Below, in pieces: positions 54,377 through 62,904 of a stretch of DNA of 64,000 nucleotides. Below the pieces are notes generated by a model that did not search any database, was not told where the DNA came from, and was given only the letters and a program-made list of their open reading frames with translations. A program made the translations under genes and the position numbers. The stretch's first letter is position 1. Each line of letters begins with the position of its first letter. The stretch comes from Acrocarpospora pleiomorpha (GTDB taxonomy: Bacteria; Actinomycetota; Actinomycetes; Streptosporangiales; Streptosporangiaceae), in NCBI RefSeq assembly GCF_009687885.1, contig NZ_BLAF01000041.1, forward strand, positions 1 to 64,000, in the 5' to 3' direction.

Positions 54377-55789
54377 TCAGGGCAGCACGGTTCGCGGTGA
54401 ATCGGTGGTCGGCGGGACCAGGGCCCAGGTTCTGGCCATCTGGAGCGGCTGGGCGGTGATGAGCTGGCCCGAGGAGGTCTTCTCCTCGATCACCCGGCCG
54501 CCGTAGACCGGACCCGAGCCCGGCTGCGGGGTGATCACGACGCTGAAGCCCTTCTCGTCGCCGCTGAGTTTGATCTCGCGGGTGCGCCCGGCCGGGATCG
54601 CGACCTCGGTCGGGGCCGAGGGTGCGCCCTCCTTCGGGAGGAGCTGGACCTGGACGGTGGCGGCTTCGAAGGGCGCGGAGAGGATCAGGCGCGAGGTCTG
54701 CGTCTTGCCCGCCCTGCCGTCGGCCACGACGCTGCCGAGGTCGATGGAGGGCGCCCCCGCGGTGAACGCGACGTCCCGCTGGTCGCCGGTGCCGGTGATC
54801 TCCAGTCCGGCCACGATCGGGATCGGCGAGGTGAGCACGAGCGCGGCCGGCTGGCCGCCGATGCCCGTGGACAGGTCCATGGTGGTGGTCGCGCCGGCGG
54901 GCACGCTGACGTCCTCGCGGTTCTTCAGGGCGTACGAGCCGTCTTTGAGCACGGCCTTGACCTGGACCACGGTGTCCTGCTCGCCGGGGGCGGTGATGTA
55001 CAGCTTGCGCTGGCCCGCGCTGCCGGGTATCCCGGGGACGACCACGCGGGTCGCGGGCTCCCCGGCCAGGGGCAGCCAGTCGGCGCCCTTGCCACCGCCG
55101 AGCAGGACTTCCACGGCGGCGGTCACCCGGCCCCGGCTCGCGATCACGTGCAGACCCATGACCAGGGGCGAGGTGGTCACGTCGCGGAGTTTGACGGTCC
55201 GGTGCTCGCCTGGCTTCAGGACCATGCCGGTGGACTGCTCGGTGACGACCAGGCCCTCGCCCGCGTACACGACGAAGGAGACGTCGGCGGGGGCGGCCTC
55301 CACGTTGGACAGGTGCAGGGTGAGGTCGGCGGCGGCCGGGCCGGGGCCGACGAACCAGGCGCTGGCGCCCGGCTCGACGCAGCGCACGCCGGACAGGCCG
55401 CGGGCGTCGCCGGACAGCGTCCTGCTGATCCGGGCCGCCTCCAGGCCCGAGGCCATCGCGCCGGTGGCGACCACCCTGATCGGGTCGGCGTCCTTGGCGG
55501 CGGTCTTCTGCCAGAGCCGCCCGGCCTCGGAGAGGGTGACGGGCTTGTCGCCGTCCAGGACCTCGGCCTTGCCGGAGCCGCGCGGGCCCGGCGGGGTCAC
55601 CGCGCTGATGGTCGCGCCGCCCGGGTCGGGGCAGACGGTGGAGACCGACTCGATCGCGGCCTTGACCGGCTGGACGGGCGCGACCCTGACGGGGGCGGGG
55701 CGGCTGACGAACGCGCCGCCGTACACGGCGGCCAGCGCGATCAGGACCAGGGCCAGCAGGCCGAAGCGGTTCTCGATCAGGCGTCTCAC
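54377..55789 (-). CDS. DUF5719-family membrane-anchored protein
   Basis: 470 residues from GTG 55789, overlapping the glycosyltransferase stop as GTGA. One N-terminal membrane anchor (LLALVLIALAAVYGGAFV, about 10-30) is followed by a large beta-rich extracytoplasmic region with repeated immunoglobulin-like stretches (LTLHLSNVEAAPADVSFVVY, LYITAPGEQDTVVQVKAVL, RLILSAPFEAATVQVQLLP) about 100 residues apart. Family conserved downstream of the GT2 gene in actinobacteria; function unknown, presumably envelope-related. Confidence 0.85.
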   Translation of the reverse strand: MRRLIENRFGLLALVLIALAAVYGGAFVSRPAPVRVAPVQPVKAAIESVSTVCPDPGGATISAVTPPGPRGSGKAEVLDGDKPVTLSEAGRLWQKTAAKDADPIRVVATGAMASGLEAARISRTLSGDARGLSGVRCVEPGASAWFVGPGPAAADLTLHLSNVEAAPADVSFVVYAGEGLVVTEQSTGMVLKPGEHRTVKLRDVTTSPLVMGLHVIASRGRVTAAVEVLLGGGKGADWLPLAGEPATRVVVPGIPGSAGQRKLYITAPGEQDTVVQVKAVLKDGSYALKNREDVSVPAGATTTMDLSTGIGGQPAALVLTSPIPIVAGLEITGTGDQRDVAFTAGAPSIDLGSVVADGRAGKTQTSRLILSAPFEAATVQVQLLPKEGAPSAPTEVAIPAGRTREIKLSGDEKGFSVVITPQPGSGPVYGGRVIEEKTSSGQLITAQPLQMARTWALVPPTTDSPRTVLP

Positions 55790-58578
55790 ACCAGCACCCG
55801 CTCTCCGGCGACCTGCTCCTCGAACTGGGCCTCCGGCTCGGCTGGGCGGGCGCCCGGCGCGGCCAGGATGAGCACCAGCACCACCAGGCCGCCCTGCGCC
55901 CACAGCCAGCCGCGCTGGAAGGAGTCCAGCGGCGGAGGCGGCGTCGGCGGAGCCACCGGGACCACCATCCGCCAGAGTCCCGACGATTTGGACAGGCTGA
56001 CCCGGGTCAGCGCCGGTTCCGAGTCGAGCGCGCGGCGCAGCAGCGGGTCGATGGGCGCGGGAACGGTCACGAACAGCACGCCCCGGGCGGCGAGCGCCGC
56101 CGCGTCCTGCCCGCCCCGGCCGGAGGCCAGCCCGGCGACAGCGCCCGTGACCTGCTGGTCAGGGGTCACGCCGTCGGACTCGCCGATGAGCAGGCTGCGG
56201 CCGCGCAGCAGCGTGTACGACAACGCGCCGCCCGAGGATCGCAGCACCAGCGTGCCCTCGCCGTTGGCGGACTTGACGGCGGCCAGGGACGGCAGCGGGT
56301 CCCGGATGTTCCAGGTCAGCGGGCCGCGCGCGCCCACGTAGATCCACAGCCCGGCGGCGGCCAGCGGGGTCGCGAACGCCACCAGCGAGATCAGCAGCGC
56401 GCCGAACTTGCGCCAGCCGCCGGCCTTGCGGAACTCGGCGACCCGGTGCGCGGCCAGCGCGGTGCACACCAGCAGGCCGGTGGCCGCGAACGCCAGCGGC
56501 ACGCCCGGCCACGCCGACAGGCGGCTGACCACGGTGGCCACCAGCACACCGAAGATCGCCACACCCCAGCCGACGGCGACGATCAGCTGGTGGCGGCGGA
56601 GCAGCAGTGCTCCCAGGGCGACGGCGAGCAGTCCGGCGGTGGTCCAGAGCGGCGGGGTGCCGGGTCCGCCCGGGTTGAGGGTGAGGAGGGCTTCCGGGGG
56701 CAGGCGGGGGTCCGCTGGCAGGGGGAGCCCGGCCTCTTGGAGGATTCTGATTGGATTCGCGGCGAATGTGGCCAGCCATGGGAACAGCAGCAGGATGGGG
56801 ACCGCGAGGCTGATCGCCAGTGAGACGCCGACGCCGCGCCGTACGCCGCCGAAGGAGAGGGCCGCCAGCGCGCCCAGAACGAACACGAAGCCATACAAGA
56901 GCGGAACGAAGGCCGTTCCAACCGCCAGCAGTAAGCCGAGCCCCCAGGCGGCTCTGCGGGCCGGGCGGCCCTCGTCGGAGAGCACCCGGGTGGCCAGGGA
57001 CGCGTAGGCGGGCAGCAGCACGATCACGACGGCCGAGCCGATCCGCCCTTCGGCCACGACTCCGGTCGCCACCGGGAGCAGCGCATAGGTGGCGGCCAGC
57101 CAGACCCTCGCCGGGACGTACGGGATGATTCGGCGCGTCGCCACATAGGCCGAAAATCCCGCCAATGGGACGCAGCCGAGCAGCAGCACCGCGACGGCCA
57201 GCCAGATCTTCCCGAAGAACAGCGTGGACAGGGCCGCGAGGACCGCCACGTAGGGAGCTTGCTCCCCTTCCAGGTAGAGATCCCACAGATCGGACGCGCC
57301 GCCCACCACCGGAACCAGCGCGCCCCCGCCGAGCAGGCCGCCGGTGGCCATCCGCCAGTGCGCGGCCACCGTGACGGCGGTTAGGAGCAGGCAGAGCCGT
57401 ACGCCAGGATTGCCGAACACTCTGCGCAGCACGCTGCCGTCGTCGTTGAGCAGCTCCTCGCCCTCCTCCTCGGGAGAGGCGGCGACGGCGTGGTGGCGTC
57501 CGGCGGAGTCCATGGGGCCCGCGCCCGCGAGCTGGCCGCGGATCATGTCGAAGATCCGGCGGATGGCCGCGCTCGGCGGGGTGAACAGGGGTTTGACGAG
57601 GGCGTAGCCCTGCTTGCGGTTCTTCTTGCGGGCTTTGCGGGCGCGCCGCAGCTTGCCGGGATGGAAGAGCACCGAGCCGAGCGCGACGATCTCGTCCAGC
57701 GCGTGCGCGGGCTGCTTGGCCAGCAGGAACAGGAAGGTTCTGAGCAGGGAGCCGAAGGTGTTCCTGAGCATCGACCAGAGCATCGCCAGGAACGGCAGGT
57801 TGATCATGATCACGAACAGGGCGTAGCGGCGGGCCAGGCGGCGCGGGTGGTCGTCGCTGGCCGCGATCCGGCGACGGCGGCGGCTGGACGCCTCCGCGTG
57901 GTACGCCATGGCACTGGTCACCGCCAGCACCCGGTGTCCGGCCGCGCGGGCCCGCCAGCAGAAGTCGAGGTCGTCGCGGAACAGCGGGAGCTTCGGGTCC
58001 AGGCCGGACAGTTCATCCCAGACGTCGCGGCGGATGAGCATCCCGGCGGTGGAGACCGAGAGCACGTCCCTGATTCCGCTGGTGTCGTGGTCGTGCTGGC
58101 CCTGGTCGTACTCGCGAGGTTCGAGGCCGGTCTCCCTGCGGCCCGACCTGGCGACCGTGACGCCGATCTCCAGGAGGAGCTTGCGGTCCAGCCAGTCGCG
58201 GAGTTTCGGACCGAGGATCACGGCTTTCTGGTCCTGATCGGCTGCCCAGAGCAGGGTCTCCAGGGCGCGCGGGTCGGGCGCGCAGTCGTCGTGGATGAGC
58301 CAGATCCACTCGGTGCCCCGGACGGCGGGCGGGAGGCGGCGCATGACGTCGTGAACGGCTTCCGCGAAGCCGGTCGAGCGGGGCATGCTGACGACCGCGT
58401 TGGGGCCGAACGCCTGGGTGAGAAGCTTGGCGCTGTCGTCGCGGCTGCCGTTGTCGACGCCGACCACCCGGTCCGGCCGATAGGTCTGGCCCAGCACCGC
58501 CGAGAGCGTCTCTCTGAGCCAGCGCGCGCCGTCATGCGCGACGACGATGGCGGTGACCGAATGCACCGGGGTTTGCAC
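55786..58578 (-). CDS. Large family-2 glycosyltransferase with multiple TM segments
   Basis: 930 residues from GTG 58578, with AAGGA five bases upstream. The GT-A domain (1-about 245) has VTAIVVAHDGARWLRETLSA, VVGVDNGSRDD and WIWLIHDDCAPDP, then FRDDLDFCWRARAAGHRV. About 12 hydrophobic segments follow from 255 to 680, and one near the C-terminus (WAQGGLVVLVLILAA). Likely transfers sugars to lipid carriers or arabinogalactan-like polymers. The family is conserved between whiB and DUF5719. A 16-bp palindrome and a strong hairpin lie upstream. Confidence 0.9.
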   Translation of the reverse strand: MQTPVHSVTAIVVAHDGARWLRETLSAVLGQTYRPDRVVGVDNGSRDDSAKLLTQAFGPNAVVSMPRSTGFAEAVHDVMRRLPPAVRGTEWIWLIHDDCAPDPRALETLLWAADQDQKAVILGPKLRDWLDRKLLLEIGVTVARSGRRETGLEPREYDQGQHDHDTSGIRDVLSVSTAGMLIRRDVWDELSGLDPKLPLFRDDLDFCWRARAAGHRVLAVTSAMAYHAEASSRRRRRIAASDDHPRRLARRYALFVIMINLPFLAMLWSMLRNTFGSLLRTFLFLLAKQPAHALDEIVALGSVLFHPGKLRRARKARKKNRKQGYALVKPLFTPPSAAIRRIFDMIRGQLAGAGPMDSAGRHHAVAASPEEEGEELLNDDGSVLRRVFGNPGVRLCLLLTAVTVAAHWRMATGGLLGGGALVPVVGGASDLWDLYLEGEQAPYVAVLAALSTLFFGKIWLAVAVLLLGCVPLAGFSAYVATRRIIPYVPARVWLAATYALLPVATGVVAEGRIGSAVVIVLLPAYASLATRVLSDEGRPARRAAWGLGLLLAVGTAFVPLLYGFVFVLGALAALSFGGVRRGVGVSLAISLAVPILLLFPWLATFAANPIRILQEAGLPLPADPRLPPEALLTLNPGGPGTPPLWTTAGLLAVALGALLLRRHQLIVAVGWGVAIFGVLVATVVSRLSAWPGVPLAFAATGLLVCTALAAHRVAEFRKAGGWRKFGALLISLVAFATPLAAAGLWIYVGARGPLTWNIRDPLPSLAAVKSANGEGTLVLRSSGGALSYTLLRGRSLLIGESDGVTPDQQVTGAVAGLASGRGGQDAAALAARGVLFVTVPAPIDPLLRRALDSEPALTRVSLSKSSGLWRMVVPVAPPTPPPPLDSFQRGWLWAQGGLVVLVLILAAPGARPAEPEAQFEEQVAGERVLV

Positions 58579-58608
58579 GGGGGTCCTTGGGGTCTTTCGG
58601 GCGATTTA

Positions 58609-58624
58609 TCCGGAAATTTCCGGA
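58609..58624. promoter_or_regulatory. 16-bp palindrome upstream of the GT2 gene
   Basis: TCCGGAAATTTCCGGA is a perfect palindrome ending about 30 bp before the glycosyltransferase start codon. It lies in the short gap after the whiB terminator. Probable operator; the regulator is unknown. Confidence 0.55.
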
Positions 58625-58707
58625 AATGTTCGGGGGTTTGTCCTGCTTTGCGGGCCTACCTTATGCCAACCCTGGATCCGCCCGTGGCCCGAAGAACCCG
58701 AAAGGCT

Positions 58708-58733
58708 GCGGGGGCCACAGGTGTGGCCCCCGC
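58708..58733. terminator. Perfect 12-bp hairpin downstream of whiB
   Basis: GCGGGGGCCACA (58708-58719) and TGTGGCCCCCGC (58722-58733) pair perfectly with a 2-nt loop, directly after the whiB stop codon. Confidence 0.88.
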
Positions 58734-58749
58734 GTGTTTCGCACTTCAA

Positions 58750-59007
58750 TCAGACGGCCTGACGCTTGATGCGCCGTCGCTCCCGCTCCGACAGCCCGCC
58801 CCAGATACCGAATCGCTCGTCGTGTTCCAATGCGTATTCAAGGCACTCCGCGCGCACTTCGCACGCCCGGCACACCTTCTTAGCCTCTCGGGTGGAGCCG
58901 CCCTTCTCTGGAAAGAACGCCTCCGGATCGGTCTGAGCGCACAACGCGCGCTCCTGCCAACCCAGATCTTCACCGTCGAGCGCCTGTGCCATGACCGGTT
59001 CGGTCAC
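58750..59007 (-). CDS. whiB: WhiB-family iron-sulphur regulator (WhiB/WhmD type)
   Basis: 85 residues from GTG 59007, with GGGAGG six bases upstream. Four cysteine ligands of a 4Fe-4S cluster: ALCAQ, then VCRACEVRAEC. The FGIWGGLSERERRRIKR turn and basic C-terminus bind DNA and sigma factor. Synteny with cofD, DUF3499 and pmmA identifies WhiB proper (WhmD/WhiB2), which controls sporulation septation with WhiA. Its promoter region is the 180-bp gap to the next gene. Confidence 0.94.
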   Translation of the reverse strand: MTEPVMAQALDGEDLGWQERALCAQTDPEAFFPEKGGSTREAKKVCRACEVRAECLEYALEHDERFGIWGGLSERERRRIKRQAV

Positions 59008-59187
59008 TGCACACCTCCCTGTCGCCCGCCCGTCACCAACAGTGCCCCCTAAAACGCCGTCCTCATACCCACCTTGAGGAAGGCGTAACAACACAGCTGT
59101 AATTACACGCGTGTCTCAGGTGCGGCGTCAAGCGGCATACCGATACCCGGGGAAAGACGTGCTTGCCCCGGTATCTGGCGGTCTAGA

Positions 59188-60858
59188 TCAGTGGTCTCGG
59201 CGGTCGGAACCATACCAATGCGGGGTTCCATCGGCCCCCTGAGCTGCTTGTTCTCTACCCACACCTTCCTCGGGCTTTGCCTGCTGGCGCTCCGGCTTGT
59301 AGATCGCGGTGGGGTCCAGCAGTTCGTTGCCGGGCAGCGGATCGTTCAGCGGATCGCCCTGGAAACGAGCTCGCTCGGGCCCGCTGAGCGGATCGCCCAG
59401 ATAACGGCCGAGGTCGGGGCTGCTGAGGGGATCACCCTGATAACGCGAGAGATCGGGGCTACTGAGAGAATCGCCCTGGTAACGGATGGTCTGCTCGGGC
59501 CCGCTGAGCGGATCACCCTGGAACCGATCCTGCTGGTACGGCTCACGCGTCTGCGGATGCCCGAGCGGGCTGTTGTAAACCGGCTGCGCGGGCTGCTGAA
59601 CCGCCTGCGGGAGCGCCTGCTGGACCGGCGGAGGCAGCTGGGACTGCTGAGCCTGCTGAGGCGGCGGCTGGGGCGCCGTGGGGGCCTGCTGGTAGGACTG
59701 CGCCTGCTGGTACGCCTGAGCGAGCTGCTGCTCCCGCAGGTCACCCTCATAGGACGGCTCGTACGCCTGCTGCGCGAACTGCGGCGCCGCGTACCCCGAG
59801 AACGACGACCCTCCGTAGTTGCTCTGATTCGCCTGGTACGCGGGATCCTGGTAGACGGGTTCGTTGTACACCGGCTCCTGATACACGGGCTCCTGATACA
59901 CCGGCTCGTTGTACACCGGCGCGTTGTAGGTGCTCTCGTTGTAGGTCGGCTCGTTGTAGGCGACCGGCGGGAAGGACGGCGAGTCGCCGGCGTACCCGTG
60001 CTGGTCGAACACCGGCCCTTGCGGCGGCGCCTGCTGGGGGACCTGCTGTGGAGCCTGCTGGGGGGCCGCGTTCACGGGCGGCCGGTACGGCTCCCCGAAA
60101 CCGTTCCCTGAAGGTTGAACGACTTCGTGCCGGGACGCGTATCCCTGGTCGTATACCGGGGCCGCATAGGCGTCCTGGGTGCGATCGGCGGAACTGTCGG
60201 CCGAGCCGTACACCAGGCCAGGCTGTGCGGGATGTTGTTGGTGCGGGGCGGCGGGCAACGTGGAGGGGACGGAGGGATCCTGAACGGGACCAGTGGGAAC
60301 GGGAGCGCCAGCGGGCTCCGGGGACGGGTACGAGCCGTAACCCTGGAATCCGTCGTTCTGGTAGCCGCCGAAGAACGGCTCCTCGTTCCTGCCGTTGTTC
60401 CTGTCCCTGTTCCGGTCCTGGGGCTTCCTGGCGAGCGGCGGGCTGACGGTGCCGAGCACGTACAGCGCGGCGATCGCCTCCAGCGCCACCTTGGGCAGCA
60501 ACCCCAGCAGCATGCGGAACTTGTCGCCGAAATCCACGTCGGCGAAGAGCAGGACCGGCGCGCTGAGCAAACCGAACACCACCGTGAGCGCGAGCGCGCC
60601 CGCCGCGATCAAACCGATCAGACGGCTCCTGGGCGTCGGGTCGCCGAACCGGGTCGTCACCACCACGGCACCCACGGCCAACGCCGCCGTAGTCGCCGAC
60701 GAAAACGCCTGGTACGCGCTTCCCACGCTCGACGTGAACGAGCCACCGAAGATCCCGGTTACAAAATCCCAGATACCGGGTAACACGCTTGAACACACCA
60801 CCGCGAGCATGATCCAAGCGGCGGGCTCACGCAGCCTCGCCGGTTCAACCTTGATCAC
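59188..60858 (-). CDS. Four-TM membrane protein with long Q/Y/P-rich repetitive tail
   Basis: About 556 residues from GTG 60858, with GGGGG five bases upstream. Four membrane helices lie within the first 150 residues (WIMLAVVCSSVLPGIWDF, AALAVGAVVVTT, LIGLIAAGALALTVVFGLL, VALEAIAALYVLG). The remaining 400 residues are low complexity: YNEPVYQEPVYQEPVYNEPV, Q-rich runs (QQAPQQVPQQAPPQ) and five copies of (R)YQGDPLSSPDL-type repeats of 12-15 residues. The tail should be cytoplasmic and disordered. No function recognised; conserved between whiB and cofD is uncertain. Confidence 0.82.
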   Translation of the reverse strand: MIKVEPARLREPAAWIMLAVVCSSVLPGIWDFVTGIFGGSFTSSVGSAYQAFSSATTAALAVGAVVVTTRFGDPTPRSRLIGLIAAGALALTVVFGLLSAPVLLFADVDFGDKFRMLLGLLPKVALEAIAALYVLGTVSPPLARKPQDRNRDRNNGRNEEPFFGGYQNDGFQGYGSYPSPEPAGAPVPTGPVQDPSVPSTLPAAPHQQHPAQPGLVYGSADSSADRTQDAYAAPVYDQGYASRHEVVQPSGNGFGEPYRPPVNAAPQQAPQQVPQQAPPQGPVFDQHGYAGDSPSFPPVAYNEPTYNESTYNAPVYNEPVYQEPVYQEPVYNEPVYQDPAYQANQSNYGGSSFSGYAAPQFAQQAYEPSYEGDLREQQLAQAYQQAQSYQQAPTAPQPPPQQAQQSQLPPPVQQALPQAVQQPAQPVYNSPLGHPQTREPYQQDRFQGDPLSGPEQTIRYQGDSLSSPDLSRYQGDPLSSPDLGRYLGDPLSGPERARFQGDPLNDPLPGNELLDPTAIYKPERQQAKPEEGVGREQAAQGADGTPHWYGSDRRDH

Positions 60859-61307
60859 AGTGACCCCCTGATTGCCAACGGCATGCAAACGGCATACCAA
60901 GACGAGTTTCGCACATGCCTGACTTTGCCGTCGGCTGACCCACCAAGCTCATGTTTCCCCCGAGTGTCGTATGTCCCACAAATCCCGACATGTCGTCGCA
61001 GGTGGGAGGGGTGGTGTGGTCGGGCTTGTGGGGATGTCGGGGGCATGTCCAGCGTCGTCCGCGCCGTGGTGTGGGGGTGTCAGTGAGCAGGTTCTTTCAC
61101 CGTCCGCGCCGTGGTGGGAGGGTGATGGAGCCGGGCGGTGGACACGTCGGTGGGCATGTCCTGGGTCGTCCGCGCCGTGGTTCGGGGGTGGCGGTGGGAT
61201 GTCGGTGAGCAGGCTCTTTCGCCGTCCACGCCGTGGTGCGTGGGTGATGGTGCGGGGTGATGGGGCCGGGCGGTGGGGATGTCGGTGGGCGGTGCGAGGA
61301 TGGCGTC
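60859..61307. other. Gap upstream of cofD, largely tandem repeat
   Basis: About 450 bp without a credible gene. From 61041 it is occupied by a GC-rich repeat array (separate entry). The first part, 60859-61000, is a divergent promoter region. Confidence 0.6.
61041..61295. repeat. GC-rich tandem repeat upstream of cofD
   Basis: Four copies of CGTCCGCGCCGTGGTG occur at 61056-61071, 61101-61116, 61167-61182 and 61223-61238, the last two with one mismatch each. They form two larger copies of about 111-134 bp: GGGCATGTCC...CCGTGGT (61041, 61152), GTGAGCAGG.TCTTTC (61083, 61205) and GGGCGGTGG..A.GTCGGTGGGC (61133, 61269). No coding frame is maintained. Confidence 0.85.
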
Positions 61308-62261
61308 ATGCGTATCGTGTCCCTCGCGGGCGGCGTCGGCGGGGCCCGATTCCTCCGCGGCCTCCAGGCGGCAGCTCCCGACGCCGAGATCACCGTGATC
61401 GGCAACACCGGCGACGACATCACCCTCTTCGGGCTCCGGGTCTGCCCCGATCTCGACACGGTGATGTACACGCTGGGCGGTGGCATCAACGAGGACCAGG
61501 GCTGGGGCCGGGCCGCTGAAACGTTCACCGTCAAGGAGGAGCTCGCCGCCTACGGCATGGAACCCCAGTGGTTCGGCCTGGGCGACCGCGACTTCGCCAC
61601 CCACATCATCCGCAGCCAGATGCTCGCCGCCGGATACCCGCTCTCCCAGGTCACCGAGGCCCTCTGCGCTCGCTGGAACCCCGGCGTGCGCCTGCTCCCG
61701 ATGTCCGACGACCGCACCGAGACCCACGTTGTCATCACCGACGACACCGGCCGCCACGCCGTGCACTTCCAGGAGTGGTGGGTCCGCCTGCGCGCCTCCG
61801 TCCCCGCCGAGGAGATCGTCCTGGTCGGCGCCGCCGACGCCAAACCGGCCCCCGGCGTCCTGGACGCCATCGAAGCCGCCGACGTGGTCATCCTCCCGCC
61901 CTCCAACCCCGTCGTCAGCATCGGCACGATCCTCCAGATCCCCGGCATACGCCCCGCCCTGGAAAGAAAGCCCGTCGTCGGCGTCTCCCCCATCATCAAC
62001 GGCTCCCCCGTCCGCGGCATGGCCGACGCCTGCCTCACCGCCATCGGCCGCGAAACCACCGCCCAATCCGTCCTCGACCTGTACGGCGCCCCCCTCCTCA
62101 ACGGCTGGCTAGTAGCCGAAGAAGACGCCACCACCACCCACCCCGGCATAACAGTCGAACCCCACCCCCTCCTCATGACCACCCCCGAAACCACCCGCAC
62201 CCTCGCCCACGCCGCCCTAACCCTCGCCCTCAACCTGGCCAACAAGCCCACCCACCCGTAA
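61308..62261 (+). CDS. cofD: 2-phospho-L-lactate transferase CofD/FbiA
   Basis: 317 residues from ATG 61308, with GAGG eight bases upstream. It joins the (phospho)lactyl or PEP-derived nucleotide unit to Fo in coenzyme F420 synthesis. Motifs: MRIVSLAGGVGGARFLRGL, NTGDDITLFGLRVCPDLDTV, GLGDRDFATHI, ILPPSNPVVSIGTIL and VSPIINGSPVRGMAD. The usual partner fbiB/cofE is not present downstream; an IS remnant is there instead. The repeat array lies in its 5' region. The last 200 bp are unusually C-rich on the coding strand. Confidence 0.95.
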   Translation: MRIVSLAGGVGGARFLRGLQAAAPDAEITVIGNTGDDITLFGLRVCPDLDTVMYTLGGGINEDQGWGRAAETFTVKEELAAYGMEPQWFGLGDRDFATHIIRSQMLAAGYPLSQVTEALCARWNPGVRLLPMSDDRTETHVVITDDTGRHAVHFQEWWVRLRASVPAEEIVLVGAADAKPAPGVLDAIEAADVVILPPSNPVVSIGTILQIPGIRPALERKPVVGVSPIINGSPVRGMADACLTAIGRETTAQSVLDLYGAPLLNGWLVAEEDATTTHPGITVEPHPLLMTTPETTRTLAHAALTLALNLANKPTHP

Positions 62262-62311
62262 CCAGCGGGCCCTTCCGCGCAACGAACGTCCACTCCATGT
62301 GATCTTCGCGA

Positions 62312-62570
62312 CAAAGCGCGGCCGTGTTCGAGGCGGAGCAGCACATGTGCCGCCTCGACGATCAAGCCGATCCGCCGGGGATCCAAGCTCACCCGGCACA
62401 ATGCCTTGAAGTAGTCTTGAGCAGGGAATTCGCGCGCTCGACGACACCATGAACCGCTCGGATCAGCTGGTTGTACTGCTCTTGCGCGATGGTCAGCTCC
62501 CCGCCCTTCGGCTTCTTGATGGGGTGGCGGAGCGCCAGGCTCAGATTCTCGTATCCCAGATCCGTCAAGG
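62312..62570 (-). pseudogene. IS5-type transposase remnant, frameshifted
   Basis: Reading from 62570 the minus strand gives LTDLGYENLSLALRHPIKKP and QYNQLIRAVHGVVERANSLLKTT, then after a one-base frameshift near 62400 FKALCRVSLDPRRIGLIVEAAH and VLLRLEHGRALS. These are the C-terminal parts of a DDE_4 endonuclease of the IS5 group. The N-terminal two thirds, including the first catalytic residues, are gone. No inverted repeats are seen. Confidence 0.85.
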
Positions 62571-62675
62571 TCAGCACGCCCTGCCCAGCCAGGCCGACCG
62601 CCCTTTCGGCCTTCTTCGCGCCGGCCACCCTTCGGCCTTCCTCGCGCCGGCCGACAAGATGGCCAGGCTCGTCAA

Positions 62676-62717
62676 CGCCGCCCTGCTCGCCGCCGGTTGA
62701 CGGCGAGCAGGGCGGCG
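62676..62717. terminator. Perfect 17-bp hairpin, upstream copy of duplicated terminator
   Basis: CGCCGCCCTGCTCGCCG (62676-62692) and CGGCGAGCAGGGCGGCG (62701-62717) pair perfectly around CCGGTTGA. It is a second copy of the terminator at 62860-62891. Confidence 0.8.
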
Positions 62718-62725
62718 GGCCGTGA

Positions 62726-62800
62726 CTACCGTGCGGTGCAGGTGAGGGTGGGTACCGCGTTCGTCGCGCCGGATGTCCCGAGGAATCCGAACGTCAAGGT
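62726..62800 (-). pseudogene. Duplicated 3' end of the CBM2 gene
   Basis: About 24 codons ending TSGATNAVPTLTCTAR-stop. It is a copy of the last codons of the CBM2 protein at 62905 (TSGATNAIPTLTCTAR), 180 bp away including the terminator. It has no start or signal and is a duplication product. Confidence 0.82.
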
Positions 62801-62859
62801 CGGCATGCCCTGTTCCGCCAGACCGGCCACCCTTCGGCCTTCCTCGCGCCCGCCGACCA

Positions 62860-62891
62860 CCCTGCTCGCCGCCGGTTGACGGCGAGCAGGG
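62860..62891. terminator. Hairpin downstream of the CBM2 gene
   Basis: CCCTGCTCGCCG (62860-62871) and CGGCGAGCAGGG (62880-62891) pair over 12 bp around CCGGTTGA, just past the CBM2 stop codon. Its duplicate is at 62676-62717. Confidence 0.8.
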
Positions 62892-62904
62892 CGGCGGGCC
62901 GTGA

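Noticed and set aside
61041-61300. CRISPR array in the repeats before cofD
   Set aside because: Spacing is irregular (45, 66 and 56 bp), spacers are themselves repeated, and there are no cas genes.
62389-62628. 79-codon transposase frame as an intact gene
   Set aside because: It matches only the C-terminal part of an IS5-type transposase and continues in another frame, so it is a remnant.
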